A stretch of DNA of 64,000 bases from Pomphorhynchus laevis (GCA_012934845.2 WNNJ02002872.1:86581-150580); one strand, 5' to 3'. Positions 1 to 11,640 are shown, counted from the stretch's first letter. The notes: generated from the letters alone by a model not told the origin. Made by a program: numbers and translations.

Positions 1-880
1 TATTTTATGAGCAAACACTTTACCGTAAATGTAGATGAGAAAATTTTTAATGTAAAGAGGCCGCAAATCTTTAGAACATGTAAATGGGTATTTTTGAAAA
101 TTATTCGTCCAAAGACGTAAATATCAACAATATTGGACGTAAGGGCTAAGAATGGCGATTAGCGTATGGAGATTAGCGTATAGCCTTTGCAAAGACTTAG
201 GAAAGCCCTTGATTTCCTAACTCAAAAGACAAAATGAAAGATCAAATTAATAAAGATATGTATACAGAACTTACTTTATTAAAGCATAACTATATACTAA
301 CAACTATGGATAAAGCTAGTAATAACTTTGTCTTCATGTGCAAAAAGCTTTATTATGATATAATGATCAAAGAAGTTAATTATAATGATTTAAATGTAAA
401 TCCAACATATGAACGTAGTGAGTTGAGTTTTGAAACAATTATTACAAGACACTGTTTTATATTGAATAAAAAGGGTATAAAGGTTAAATCAGATAATAAA
501 ACTATACTATAGAACATGACTTATCTAATGAGAACTTATGACCAGATCTGTAGAACATGATATCATAAATTATGCAGGATGGACTGATCTAAGTGAGCAT
601 AAAACTCGGATTACAAGACGGTAAGATCAAGATGGATATAATGGGGTTTGTCTCATTTAAATCCTCTTCACTCCTCTGAGAGAAAGATGAGTGAGGCTGT
701 TTGAAATTGAGGACGTTCAAACATTTAAATTATGACCTTAATTTTTGTTGGACTCGGATTGTTTATTCTATACCGTATTCTACATATACAACATGTGAAT
801 CAAAGAATTGGAAGCAAAAATAAAGGAATAGCGAAATATGCTTCAATATTGAATGAAACATTTCGCATAAAATATTTTTT
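1..880 (+). repeat. Extra partial copy of the inverted-repeat outer segment
   Basis: Read directly, this stretch matches the reverse complement of about 38770-39690 and, from about 238 on, also matches 6541-7170 in the same orientation. The common parts include the Naiad RT fragment and the block after it, with AACATGACTTAT and CATTTAAATTATGA. The homology reaches base 1, so the unit probably continues outside the window. The left side therefore carries this segment twice, once here and once at the outer end of the left arm, with about 5.6 kb of other elements between. Whether this is a tandem duplication or an insertion-linked duplication is inference. Confidence 0.7.
238..508 (+). mobile_element. 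Naiad-type Penelope-like element, RT N-terminal fragment
   Basis: The frame gives about 90 residues that match the early RT region of the longer copies at 43506 and 58292, including TMDKASNNFVF and NPTYERSELSFETIITRH. It is cut on both sides. At the 3' side it jumps after DNKTIL into non-element sequence at the same point as the copies at 6790 and 39140, so all three descend from one truncated insertion. No catalytic motif lies in this piece. Confidence 0.75.
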
Positions 881-888
881 TATAAAAG

Positions 889-1478
889 GAAAGATAAAAT
901 TAATAAAGATATGTATACAGAACTTACTAAATTAAAGCATAACTATATAATAACAACTATTGATAAAGCTAGTAATAACTTTGTCTTCATATGCAAAAAG
1001 CTTTATTATGATATACTAATGAAAGAGGTTAATTCTAATGATTTAAATGTAAATTCAACATATGAACGTAGTGAGTTGAGTTTAGAAACAATTATTACAA
1101 GTCACTGTTCTATAATGGATAAAAAGGGTATAAAGGTTGAATTAGATAATAAAACTATACCTATATTATATTGGAATCCAAAATTACATAAAAATCCAAT
1201 AAAACCTAGGTTCATATGTAGTGCGTTTAAATGTACATTAAAACCACTTTCTGTCTATATGAATAAAATACTTTAAGTAATTAAAGCACCTTTTAAAAAA
1301 TATTGCAAGGTAATTGAATTTAATACTGGTATAAAACACTATTTCAGCATTAATTCTACAAAAGAATTTTTAGATCAGACAAAAGGAATAAATTTTCAGA
1401 ATATAAATACATACGATTTTAGTACGCTTTATACAAATCTAGATTTAGTAGATATTAAAGATAAATGCATACATAACA
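889..1478 (+). mobile_element. Naiad-type Penelope-like element, RT fingers/palm fragment
   Basis: It starts at the KRKDKINKDMYTEL boundary and runs through DKASNNFVFICKKLYYD, ILYWNPKLHKNPIKPRF, SAFKCTLKPLSVYMNKIL and TYDFSTLYTNLDLVDIK. The first part is one 121-codon ORF (911-1276) ended by a TAA, after which the same frame continues. This covers RT motifs 1, 2 and A of the family, with the D of TYDFSTLYTNL in motif A. It is truncated before motif B and the YIDD box, and the sequence after about 1478 is unrelated. Confidence 0.8.
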
Positions 1479-1584
1479 TACATTCATATGTTATGTAAAC
1501 ACAGCATATGAATGTAATGATTTAATAATTTCTATTATTACTACATGCTGAGAATAGGGAACGTAGATTCAGAATTCTGTAATA

Positions 1585-2345
1585 TTTACAATTATTTGGG
1601 AGTATTACTTTCGTCGAAATGATCATTTACTGATCACCTACATCGTAAATCCTCGAAATTAGTTGTAGCAACCTCTTATGCAAAAGACTTAGGTTCTTTA
1701 TCTTTTTCAGGAGCCCTCCGGTATTTTCGAAATATGCTTCCCATAGTTTCATATGCTTTGCCAGTTATCTGGTCGGATTTAAGTCTCTTCAATTTTCAGC
1801 AGTTGGACAAGTGTCAATAGAGATTCGTGAAGCGTGTTGTTGGAGTCTCACCAAAATGTTCTTTATCGGTTATAGCGATAATTCATCGTTAGAACCTTGC
1901 TCTAAATACATCTGCTTAACATTTAATCTTGAACACACTGCATCATTCACTACTAACCTGAACACGTTCTTTCCAAAGACGACTTTATTAGATTCTGAAC
2001 TTTATCTTACTCCGGCATTCTTACAGACTAAATGGAGAGAACCCTGTGCAAGGAAAATACCGCTGATCTGGAGAGCATCTGTCCATGGATATCACGATAA
2101 ATTCTGCGCTATTAGAATTCCAGTACATGCACGATGCTCTTTGTGCATTTGTGTTCTTTGCAAAAACGAATGCGCATCTAACCTGCATATCTTCACTTGC
2201 CCAATTTTGAAAAATCTGTCACTATCCGATATTGACAGTAGGAGAAGATTTTGAAATACAACTTATAAAATTGATAAACTTTTGGTGTATTTATTTTGTT
2301 TACCCAGTACCGAAAGGTAAAGAGGTATAATAAATTTTCTCTCAT
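1585..2345 (+). mobile_element. LINE 3' end: C-terminal domain with zinc knuckle and tail
   Basis: Translated segments read YLGVLLSS, KSSKLVVATSYAKDLGSL, ALRYFRNMLPIVSYALPV, then (ORF 1811-2254) FNLEHTASFTTNLN, LIWRASVHGYHDKF and CSLCICVLCKNECASNLH. This is the order seen after the RT in non-LTR retrotransposons: the YLGV box, a helical thumb region, and a terminal cysteine/histidine knuckle. At least one frame change separates the first and second halves, and the RT catalytic core is absent, so it is a 5'-truncated copy. After the stop, a short 3' UTR (2275-2345) ends in an ATT-rich tail and is repeated at 2568-2655. The clade is not assigned. Confidence 0.65.
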
Positions 2346-2429
2346 CATTATTATATACAGAGCTTTGACCGAGAAGGACGTTTTGCCCGCTCATCGTACA
2401 TTGCAGAACATTAAACAAACGTATCAATT

Positions 2430-2567
2430 TCAACCAAACCAAGGATAAGAACTTCCAATGTTGCCTTGATCAGCGTGTCTTATCCAAGTGTTGACCATGG
2501 CTTTGAATTGGCTCAATGATGACGCAATCATGATGTCATGAGGCAATGCGTTCCACAACTTTCTCAC
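2430..2567 (-). mobile_element. LINE ORF2 C-terminal fragment (jockey/CR1-like)
   Basis: On the minus strand one open frame reads VRKLWNALPHDIMIASS, LSQFKAMVNTWIRHADQ and ends at a TGA. The pattern LWNxLPxxxxxASSLxxFK is typical of the end of jockey/CR1-type LINE proteins. It lies between two copies of another LINE's 3' tail and runs opposite to them, so at least two insertion events are stacked here. Only about 45 residues survive. Confidence 0.6.
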
Positions 2568-2655
2568 TCTTTGGTGTATTTATGTTGTTTACCCAGTACC
2601 GAAAGGTAAATAGGTATAATAAATTTTCTCTCATTACTATTATTACTATTACACG
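2568..2655 (+). repeat. Second copy of a LINE 3' tail
   Basis: Starting at TTTGGTGTATTTATGTTG and running through CCAGTACCGAAAGGTAAA to a run of ATT units, this nearly repeats 2275-2345. The two tails are about 290 bp apart in the same orientation. The microsatellite-like ATT end is what a target-primed LINE tail looks like. Confidence 0.65.
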
Positions 2656-4085
2656 ACACCCTCCCAATTAGTCGCCGGCGAAGTGAATATACTTTCTCAA
2701 GAAGGTATAACTCGAGGTGACCAACATATCTATGGCAGCATACGCAATAGGAACTCTACCGTTTGTTTATCACCTACAAAAACAGTACCAGGAATTATTC
2801 AGCAGTGGTACGCTGATGACCTCACACTTGTAGGCGACTTAGAGACACTACATAGAGCATGGATAACACTTACATCGATCGGGACATGTTTTGGATTATT
2901 CACCAATGCAACAAAATGTAATTTATTACTAAACACTGCCATTAATAGTCATGACCTTGCACTCTTCAGCACAGAGAGCGTAAATATCTGAAATGAAGGT
3001 ATTGCAATCTAGGGGAATTTCATTGGAACATGCGATTACATTAACCGGGAAATAGGCAACAAAGTAAACGAATGGATTGATGAGGTACTATACCTTAAGG
3101 AATTAGCGAAGTCTGATAAGCACGTAGCTTACGTACTACTTACGAGGACGACACAATTCCGCTGGACTTATGTACAAAGGACTACTAAAGCAAGTGATGA
3201 ATCCTTCAGAGCATTGAAGAGTGCAATTTTCGCGGAGTTTGATACATTCATTATTTGAGGCTGACCCCCCATAGACACACCTATGCGGATATTTGTTCAC
3301 TTCCTGTTCGACATTGAGGTATGGGAATTTGCGACCCAATGACATGCGCCTTTATAAATTTTGAAAACTCATTAGCAATCGCACACCAGAATATGACGGA
3401 CTCCGCAGAAATCAACGGTATCACTGCACAAGATGACATTATCATAAATGTTCGAAAACAAGAAGAAATGCGTAAATTGAAGTTGATACAGACCGTAGAA
3501 TCCGATGAGAAATGGTCAACTATTCTTGAGCATGCAAGTCGAAAGAATGCGTCAACGTGGCTAACAACAATGCCTCGGAAGAGATTTGGTTAGTGTTTGA
3601 CATCAAAGCAATGTGAGATCGCAGTCGGTGTAAGGTACAATATAAACCCGGAACAGAAGCTTCGTTGTAAATGTGGAGAGGGCACAGACTTGAAACATAT
3701 TCTGTCCTGTAGAATTGGTGATACAACTTTTGTTCGTCACAATACCGTAAGAGATACGTTGGCGACGGTGCTGAAAGATGCGTTTAACAATACGTAGTGT
3801 GAGTAGGAGCTCAACGCAGTTCCAGACGAAATACAATTCAGCAGAACAACCACAACCAGAGATCGTCCAGCTCGAATGGATATTGTCTGTTCAGATTTCA
3901 GTTCTGACATCGAGGAACGGTCATTCATAGACGTAGCAGTTTATAACCACTTAGCTACATCATATGCCAATTCGACAGTAGAACAATCTTTCCAATACCA
4001 CGAGCATAGAAAATGTGGCAAATATATGGAACGCGTAAATAAGATCGAATACGGAGTTTTTGTTACTAATAATACATATCAATAA
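2656..4085 (+). mobile_element. LINE with restriction-like endonuclease, copy A (3' half)
   Basis: Three successive frames give an RT palm with YADD (2809-2820, in QQWYADDLTLVG) and NATKCNLLL. These are followed by a knuckle CKCGEGTDLKHILSC (about 3660-3705) and the endonuclease-like block ARMDIVCSDF, RSFIDVAVYNHLATSY and YHEHRKCGKYMERV (3870-4060). The R-x-D then F-x-D-x-x-V spacing after a C-terminal knuckle recalls the PD-(D/E)XK domain of R2/R4-like LINEs. The N-terminal half is missing and frames change between blocks, so it is a dead 5'-truncated copy. The same family occurs at 25.6, 30.4 and 34.1 kb. Confidence 0.7.
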
Positions 4086-4319
4086 TACATATATGTATTA
4101 CCAATACATATTTAATAATTCATATATTAATAGTTGTATTATTAATATTTATAAATAATATCTTAAGAATACATATTTTTTCTCTTTAAACGTATTTTCT
4201 CTTTAAACATATTTTTTTCTTTTTTTGTTGTAATAATAAGTCGATTAATAGTAAAAGTTTAAATACATCAAAGATAAACATTTGGAAAACTGATATATTA
4301 GATAAAATTAGAGAGAAAT

Positions 4320-4930
4320 AAAAATAACAAACAATTATAAAAGGAAAGATAAAATTAATAAAGATATGTATAAAGAACTTATTAAATTAAAGGATAGCTA
4401 TATAATAACAACTATTGATAAAGCTAGTAATAACTTTGTCTTCATATGCAAAAAGCTTTATTATGATATACTAGTGAAAGAGGTTAATTCTAATGATTTA
4501 AATGTAAATCCAACATATGAACGTAGTGAGTTGAGTTTAGAAACAATTATTACAAGTCACTGTTCTATAATGGATAAAAAGGGTATAAAGGTTGAATTAG
4601 ATAATAAAACTATAGCTATATTATATTGGAATCCAAAATTACAAAAAATCAAATAGAGCTTAAATTTATATACAGGTAGAAAACATTATTTCAGTATTAA
4701 TTTTACAAAAGAATTTTTAGAACACACAAAAGGGATATACTTACAAATTAAGAGCACGCTTTATACATATTTGGATTTAGCAGATATTAAAGAAGCGTTA
4801 GAAAAGGGTATAAAAAAGGGTATAAAAATTGAATCAGATAACACATTATCAGAAAACAGTTTTTATAAAATAAATGAACATATATGTTTCCATAATCTAG
4901 AATTAAATGTCGAAATTGAGTGTCGTTATG
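4320..4930 (+). mobile_element. Naiad-type Penelope-like element, rearranged RT/linker fragment
   Basis: 4366-4656 is an open RT N-terminal piece (DKASNNFVFICKKLYYD to YWNPKLQ). It is followed by a shortened match to the RT middle (HYFSINF-like, 4680-4790). Then comes a jump back to the linker block KINEHICFHNLELN (4865-4910), which in full copies lies upstream of the RT. The order is therefore permuted inside the fragment, consistent with deletion and template switching. It abuts the 4977 ORF. Confidence 0.7.
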
Positions 4931-4976
4931 CGTTCCATCGTGAAAAGCATATATGTGAAAAAAAAACTGACAATTT

Positions 4977-5879
4977 GTGCACGTCGGAGCTTTAAAAGAA
5001 TTTGTAATTAACTTTAAAAAATTAACTATGGAGGCAGCTGTTCGAATGAATTTTGCTTATGAATTGTTCTTGAAGATATTGCCAACGCTGGACAGTTGTC
5101 AGGGGGATACCGTGGATGATCGAGAGGATTTTTCTGAACGCTTGGATCGCTCTCTTAAACATTTCTTGTTGGATTTTCTTAATTCGAAGGGTGTTTTGCG
5201 TTTTTACATTGACCATGTCGAAGTCAACTTCCAAGGATTCATAGGTTACGATTGTAATGAAGTATTTATCGAGGGCAGTGATGGCACTGTATATGTTCAT
5301 GGAGGAATCAACGTGGGATCTATCGACGATGCAGATGAACGATCTGAAGACTTGTCTGATAATAGAATCAAAACTAAAAGAGAGTGTGATGATGCTCTTA
5401 TTGATAGCAGAACTGGAAACGACAGTGATGCAGATTGTAAGGACACCTGGGCTTATAGTTCAAAGGTTGACACTGTAGATACCTTTAATATTGTCGGTTT
5501 AATTGATGATCTATCAGATAACAGAAACAATGACTGCAACAGTTATGGGAATGACTACCATGAGACTATAGCGCTGATGAAAGACGTGGGATCTATCGAT
5601 GATGCAGATGAACGATCTGAAAACTTGTCGGATAACAGAATCGAAACCGAAATAGAGTGTGATGATGCTCTTAGTGATAGCAGAATTGGAAACGACAGTG
5701 ATCAGCATTGTGAGGACATCTGGGCTTATAGTTCAGAGGTTGGCACTGTAGATACCTTTAATATTGTCGGTGTAATTGATGTTCTATCAGATAACGGAAT
5801 CAATGACTGTAACGGTTATGGGAATTACTACCTTGTGACTATAACGCTGATGGAGGACAACAACGATTCCGGAAATTAA
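4977..5879 (+). CDS. Unrecognised acidic protein with two 91-residue repeats
   Basis: The ORF is 300 codons from the first ATG at 4977. The ATG at 5028 has A at -3 and G at +4 and is the likelier start, giving 283 residues. Residues 1 to about 110 form a mixed region with RSLKHFLLDFLNSKG and FYIDHVEVNFQGFIGYD. The rest is two consecutive 91-residue units (period 273 bp, 5311 and 5584), each with GSIDDADERSE, ECDDAL, WAYSS and DTFNIVG. They are rich in Asp/Glu/Ser/Asn and likely low in structure. No signal peptide or membrane segment is seen. Base composition is clearly less AT-rich than its surroundings. It sits between Naiad fragments, so it may be a host exon, captured sequence, or cargo of an unknown element. 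No function can be given. Confidence 0.45.
   Translation: MHVGALKEFVINFKKLTMEAAVRMNFAYELFLKILPTLDSCQGDTVDDREDFSERLDRSLKHFLLDFLNSKGVLRFYIDHVEVNFQGFIGYDCNEVFIEGSDGTVYVHGGINVGSIDDADERSEDLSDNRIKTKRECDDALIDSRTGNDSDADCKDTWAYSSKVDTVDTFNIVGLIDDLSDNRNNDCNSYGNDYHETIALMKDVGSIDDADERSENLSDNRIETEIECDDALSDSRIGNDSDQHCEDIWAYSSEVGTVDTFNIVGVIDVLSDNGINDCNGYGNYYLVTITLMEDNNDSGN
5311..5856 (+). repeat. Two tandem 273-bp units inside the unknown ORF
   Basis: Copy 1 (5311-5583) and copy 2 (5584-5856) both begin ACGTGGGATCTATCGA and stay in register as 91 codons each. Substitutions are scattered and the reading frame is kept in both, as expected for a coding tandem duplication of moderate age. Confidence 0.85.
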
Positions 5880-6290
5880 CACTGCTAGAGTGTGGAAAAA
5901 AGAATGGTTCTAAAAGGCTTGAGGCTTCCGATTGTGGTTGTTTCACCAATACAGTAACATGTTGGAAATTCAAAAGAAAATAATGCCGAGTACAAAGCAA
6001 ATCTTGTACCACTAAACTTCTCTGCTAAGTTCCGAAGGTGTCTCACCTGCGATGGCCTTGGCTGCGGTGTGGAGTTCGGAAGCGTAAGTCCTTTAAGAAG
6101 ACGGGCAGTGGAAGGCTCCTTCAGACTGGAAGAACAAAGCTTTGAAGGAGGTGATGTGTTCGAACAGAAGGGAGGTATGGAGATCATGCGATAAGACCGC
6201 TGGCCTCCGTCTGCTAGAATCCTCTCCTTATGTGGTACTAATCCTTCGATTTTTGCCTATATATTCTTTTTTTTGACGAAATGTTTTCCA
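5880..6290 (+). other. GC-richer island with a start-less open frame
   Basis: A higher-GC block follows the unknown ORF. On the plus strand, after a stop near 5957, a frame stays open to 6194 (NAEYKANLVPLNF, FRRCLTCDGLGCGVEFG, EQSFEGGDVFEQKGG) but has no ATG near its beginning. The minus strand is also open over 5885-6187. The block could be an exon, part of the same gene as the 4977 ORF, or the end of an unrecognised element. I do not recognise either translation. Confidence 0.3.
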
Positions 6291-6374
6291 CATACGGTTA
6301 TTTTTAATAAAATCTATATTATAATAGAATTAAATGAAAATTATGAATTAAGGATAATGAAATCAAAAGCGGAT

Positions 6375-6810
6375 TAATAATAATGATAAAAATATAATTT
6401 ACAATTCGTTATATAAGGACTTAAATACTTACTTTCGTAAGCTGAAAAACATCAAAGATTAAAATTTGGAAAGATTATATATTTGATGCAATTAAAAAGA
6501 AAATGAAAATAACAAACAATTATAAAAGGAAAGATAAAATTAATAAAGATATGTGTACATAACTTACTAAATTAAAGCATAACTATATAATAACAACTAT
6601 GGATAAAGCTAGTAATAACTTTGTCTTCATATGCAAAAAGCTTTATTATGATATACTAATGAAAGAAGTTAATTCTAATGATTTAAATGTAAACACAACA
6701 TATGAACGTAGTGAGTTAAGTTTAGAAACAATTATTACAAGTCATTGTACTGTAATGGATTAAAAGAGAATAAAGGTTGAATCAGATAATAAAACTATAC
6801 TATATAACAT
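6375..6810 (+). mobile_element. Naiad-type Penelope-like fragment at the outer end of the left arm
   Basis: The stretch from AATGATAAAAATATAATTTA through KKMKITNNYKRKDKINKDM to the DKASNNFVFICKK region matches the linker-to-RT part of the copy at 58140-58860. It then breaks at the DNKTIL point shared with 508 and 39140. Stops interrupt it at the start and near the end. The part from 6541 belongs to the inverted repeat. Confidence 0.7.
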
Positions 6811-7179
6811 GACTTATGCTAATGAGAACTTATGACTAGATCAGTGGAACATGATATCATAAATTTTGCAGGATGGCTGATCTAAGTGAGCATTAAGCAA
6901 TGATTACAAGACGGTAAGATCAAGATGGATATAATGGGGTTTGTCTCATTTAAATCCTCTTCACTTCTCTAAGAGGAAGATGAGTGAGGCGATTTGAAAT
7001 TGAGGACGTTCAGGCATTTAAATTATGAATTTAATTTTTGTTGGAGTCGGATTGTTTATCCTATACCGTATCCTACCTATTCAGCATGTGAATTTTAACA
7101 ATTGGAAGCAAAAATAAAGGAACAGTGAAAGATGCTTCAATATTGAATGAAACATTTCGCAAAAAATATTTTTATTTGC

Positions 7180-9035
7180 AAATTAAACAATAACCTAATC
7201 TATAAGAATTCGATAACATCAGCTAATTGATTTAGTATTAGTTATTTAAATTATCCCATAATAATTTATATTATGCATCGAGTATTCAGTCCTATCCATA
7301 TATGATTATGCGCTTATATTAAATACGTTACTGTAATTTATAGATTTGAACGAATACAGTAAAGATTATTTATTTTATAAATTTACGTATTGATATTTAA
7401 GATTTCTTCTTATGTGAATGATTAATTATCAACGTTTAACATGAATTGTTAAGATCAAAACATTAATGTTTTAATTCATTTTTCTTCTGTTAACAACTTT
7501 ATCACATGGCTCAAAAATATATATCTGTAAAGTAGAACTTTAATAATCCATTCTTATTTTATTTCGACATTAAAATTAGCTGCATATACAGTATGCTTCC
7601 CAATCGATTAAATTGCTAAATTATTTTCTAAAAATATAATGATATGTAAGGATATGTAAAATTAAGCAGGCTTATTGAATTCTAATTAATTAAACAATGA
7701 TTATATTTTTTGGTCACATTTTCAAAAGTCACATAAATATTTTAATCATCATGTAAAGAAGTTGTATTTTATGACCATATTTTAATTATAAGAGTATAGT
7801 CAATTGTAATTAGGTATTTTTCCAAGGAACGTAAACTCTATAATTTAACAAATTTTCCTTGTAGGTATCGAACATTAGATGTAAACATTTTACAACTTTA
7901 CAGCAAGTATATAATACAGACACTATATTTCACGCCAGATTAAATGGTTTATTTTGAACAAACAATGATAATAAATGCTTTATCGATAATTGAACAGGAC
8001 AACGTAATTGTAAAAGCATCGGACAAAGCGATATGCGTAATCCACTGTGAAACCAGAATAGGAGCAGTATAAGTAACTTAAAACACTTACAAATATTCGT
8101 GTTTATTTTGTTTTGATAGTCGATTAAATTGTGTTATACAATATAGCGTGAAATTACGTTGAACGCAATTAGTTATGTTAAAGAGGGTGGGACACTTGCC
8201 ATCTACTATGCTAAATAAAATCAACAATGAATAAAGTAACCTAATAGTTTTGTTAATTAAATAAACAAGGTCTCTTGTGATTTTGTTTAAAGGCCAAGTC
8301 GTGAAAGTGTTTTTATTAATAGAAACTTGCAAGAAATGTTCTGTTTAATAGTAATTGTAAGATAAATATAAAATATGCGTATAATTCTATAAAAGCATTT
8401 TATTTAAAATATTGATTTTTTTAAATACCTTATTTTACATGAAATTTAAATGTAGTTTTTCGTGTTTATTAAAATTGTTTAACTTCTTGACTAAGTCACG
8501 TATTTGGTGAATACATACTTTAATGTGGAAATTATTATTTTTGTAAATTTGAAGGAGAGTCCAGGATGTCGGTCCACATTATTGTTGAAAGAAGAAAATG
8601 CATCGGCCGACAGAACATTATTGTTAAAACCAATATTTCGGTTTCTAAGCCAAACCATTTTCAATGTAATTTTAATTAACTTGAACACTTATAAATTTTC
8701 CATTTTTATGATAACATTTCACATAAAAAGGAAAAATGTATATATCATAGAGTTTTATAGTTATTGTGTCAACATGAATTTATATTAAGATATATCTTGA
8801 ATTCAGAACACAAAATTGTCGAATTAATATTGTGTTTGCATTGCTTTAATTCTAAGCAAATAGTATTTATTTGCGAGCCACATTAAATAAACAAATTTAA
8901 AATATAAAATACAAGCATTTAAAATTTCCGTTTAGTGATGTTGTAATTATATAAATATTGGTAAATAAATGTTAATATATAATTTTTAATATAAAGATTT
9001 TTTTAATATCTAGGCTATAATAAAAAATTATTCTA
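7180..9035. other. Arm interior without a recognised gene
   Basis: AT-rich sequence shared by both arms. The only coding-like stretch is at 7965-8072, described separately. Short ORFs on both strands near 8090-8330 and 8490-8790 overlap each other in antisense and show no known motif. A short internal direct repeat, ACATTATTGTT, occurs near 8575 and 8608. Confidence 0.5.
7965..8072 (+). mobile_element. Possible Penelope-like RT motif fragment
   Basis: A 35-codon frame opens with ATG and reads ALSIIEQDNVIVKASDKAIC before a TAA. The pattern N-I-V-I-x-x-A-D-K is how the first conserved block of many Penelope-like RTs looks, and the Naiad equivalent here is YIITTIDKASNNFVF. Its wording differs from the Naiad copies, so it may stem from the second clade. 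It is too short to be sure. The same sequence lies in the right arm near 37867-37975 on the minus strand. Confidence 0.35.
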
Positions 9036-9039
9036 TTAT

Positions 9040-10150
9040 TTAAATAGATATACAACTATAACGGCCATCTAACAAAAATATAACCATCAAGTGAATGCAT
9101 GGATTGAACTAATAGAATCCTATTAATAGATCCGGTTAATTAATTGAATTAATAGAATCCTTAAATATTTTGATAAATCAAAATTATTTAAAAGTAGGGA
9201 CATCTATATTTAGACAAGAAAAAGGTGTTCTAATGGGTGGTAATAGTAGCCCAATTATAGCTGACTTATTTTTAAGCTTTATAGAATATGAATTTGTTCA
9301 TAACTGTGTAAAAACTAAATCTAAACAATATAAATATATGAAATATGTTTCGATACATTGATGATATATGTGTATTTAATTCTAATAATTTTTATTCAAT
9401 TAGTGAGCACATTTATCCAGAAAGCCTTATTCTTAACAAAACCAATATTAATGATAAAGAAGGTGTATATCTAGATACGAACATTAAATTAACATTAACT
9501 AAAACTACTATTAATTTATATCGTAAAGATGACATATTTAAATTTACAAAAAACATATTTTTGCATGAGCATTTCTGCTCATGAGCATTTCTGCTCATGA
9601 GCAGTTCTGCAACAATTTGTAATGATATTGGCTTTCTTCAAAATCATTAAAATAATATAATCGATGCATATTTTAAACTAGGTTACTATAAAAATACCAT
9701 GACACAGAAAATAGTTAAATTTATAAATCAACACAATAATATAAAAAATATATTTAAAATCATTAGCGGAAAAATTTTATGGATAATAAATTATAAATTT
9801 TATATTTTTCTGCTAATTTTCAATTTTTGCTATTTCTTATAATGGATAAGTTATAAATCAAAAATATTATTAAAATATTAAAATTACAAATCAATAAAAT
9901 ATTATAAAGAATTAATTTAAATTATTAAGCGAAATTTTTTTATTGATAATAAATAATATACTTTGTATTAGAATAAAATACTTGATAATCACATTTCATC
10001 TGAGAAAATTCGTCGTTAGCATGTATTTTGCCTCGCTGCTATGCTAGGTCGATGAATTGTGGCCGAAACCTGATAACATAACCGTTTCTCTTGATTACAT
10101 CTAATCCTTATTTTTATACATCGTCTATTCTAATCATTTCATTGTATTAT
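9040..10150 (+). mobile_element. Naiad-type element, RT C-terminus and 3' region (left arm)
   Basis: From TATAACGGCCATCTAACAAA the sequence gives [18 protein letters not shown], the motif B block [19 protein letters not shown] and the catalytic box YIDDICVFN (about 9356-9382). It then gives [21 protein letters not shown] two-base loss just before the YIDD box splits the frame here, while the right-arm twin keeps it open. After a small tandem duplication of GAGCATTTCTGCTCAT (9569-9605) the copy continues to the family 3' region near 10020-10130. It is 5'-truncated. Confidence 0.85.
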
Positions 10151-10159
10151 ATTTAACGT

Positions 10160-11640
10160 CATTTTATTACGTGTATATGTAATTTATGTTATTATTTGAC
10201 AAATCAAAAAATTATAAAATTGAAGAACCGAAATAAATAAATTAAAGAGTGTTAATTTGTAAAAATAAATAATTATTTTTATACAAAATATTAGTCCCAA
10301 ATAGTAATTTTATTTATTTGGATGCAAAAATTAATATTTTAAAGGTCATATAAGATAACTTTAGCAATAAGCGTGCGTTAAATAAATGTTTTAAGGAAAT
10401 TTCAGATCGAAAATAACTAATATCTAAGTTTATTAATAACAATCATTTGAGTTGAGCTCAAATGTGACGTAGTTGTCGTCGATGTGAACAAAGCCGGAAA
10501 TAGTGTCAATGCGTATTTACACCAATAGTGCACTGTATCAATCGCATTAACAGTTCACACGTTACCACTCAGTTTGGTGTCCAACACTCTGTTATAAAAC
10601 ATTACAATAAAGCGGCTCTTTTGTCTAATTAGTTCATTTTGTATTTGGGTATCTTCGATGTTTTTCAAGTACATCAAGTGCAATGACAATAAAAGGGATT
10701 TTCTGGCATGCCGACTCTGAAATGGCCACTTATAAATAAAATTTTGTTTGCGTTTTATGAGAAATGCTTATTAAATGTAACATTAATTTATGTAATTATA
10801 ATTTTCAACACATAGACTTGAAACCTTACTATCGTTATTCTATTATCTATAATTTTAAAGGTCATCCGTAACTTTATATTTGGCTTAATATTTTGAAAAG
10901 TCAATTGTCTTTATTTTGATTCTTTAATTTGTTAACAATTTAATTATCGAAATAATAACGCCTTTTAATGACTTGATATAATGCCTTAAATTGTGTTCAA
11001 AAAATAATAGTAAATTCTTACTTCTTAAATAATCATTTTTTCAATAATACATTCGCTAGTCAAATTTAAATTTAGTTGATCGAAATGTTTAAATTCTTCA
11101 AAATTTGTTTTTAATAATGCAATTAAAAGTATGCGTTTATTTGAAAAATTATCAATAACTTAATATCTTATAAGTTATGAAAATTAAAGTTAAAAAGCGA
11201 TAATAACTAGCACAGATTTACCCTATGGAAACGAAGTTAAAATATTTTGGCGAGCAGGTTTTTATTATTCCGTTAAAGTCACAATTTGTTTTACATTACT
11301 TTGTCTGCATTCTTAGTTTATTGCTGTTAAAATTCAAAAAATTTCTAACAATTTGAGTATTTGTAAGTAAAGGTACACGTATTAAATATCAATTTTACAT
11401 TTAAGATTTAATTATCTCTTGATTATATTATTCTAGGGTTGAGTAATTATTCAAATTATTTTATTGTACATAATTGTTTTTAATTATATTGTTTCTATAT
11501 CGTTTGTAAATTTAATATTTTCATTTGCTTATCATTGAAACAATTTAATTTGATAATTTATTAACATTTTTCTCTTTTAAATAACTCTTGTAAATTAATA
11601 GCAGCCTACATTTTTATTAAAGGTTTTCTTAATAAATGAC
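10160..11640. other. AT-rich stretch of the left arm, no gene recognised
   Basis: Mostly low-complexity AT sequence. A higher-complexity block at 10430-10740 contains GACGTAGTTGTCGTCGATGT and the short frame FWHADSEMATYK and is kept in both arms, which only shows shared ancestry. I see no start, splice pair or domain that supports a gene. Confidence 0.5.

Noticed and set aside
1811-2254. A TLDc-domain protein (LIWRASVHGYHDKF resembles LIYRASRDGF)
   Set aside because: The surrounding order (YLGV box, helical region, Cys knuckle, microsatellite-like tail) fits a LINE C-terminus much better.
5885-6187. A 100-codon minus-strand ORF opposite the GC-richer island
   Set aside because: Both strands are open in this stretch and neither translation shows a known domain. 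The plus strand is consistent with the neighbouring ORF, so I did not call the antisense one.
8504-8788. A 94-codon ORF and its 65-codon antisense partner, kept in both inverted-repeat arms
   Set aside because: Conservation only reflects the recent arm duplication. There is no motif, and the two strands overlap.
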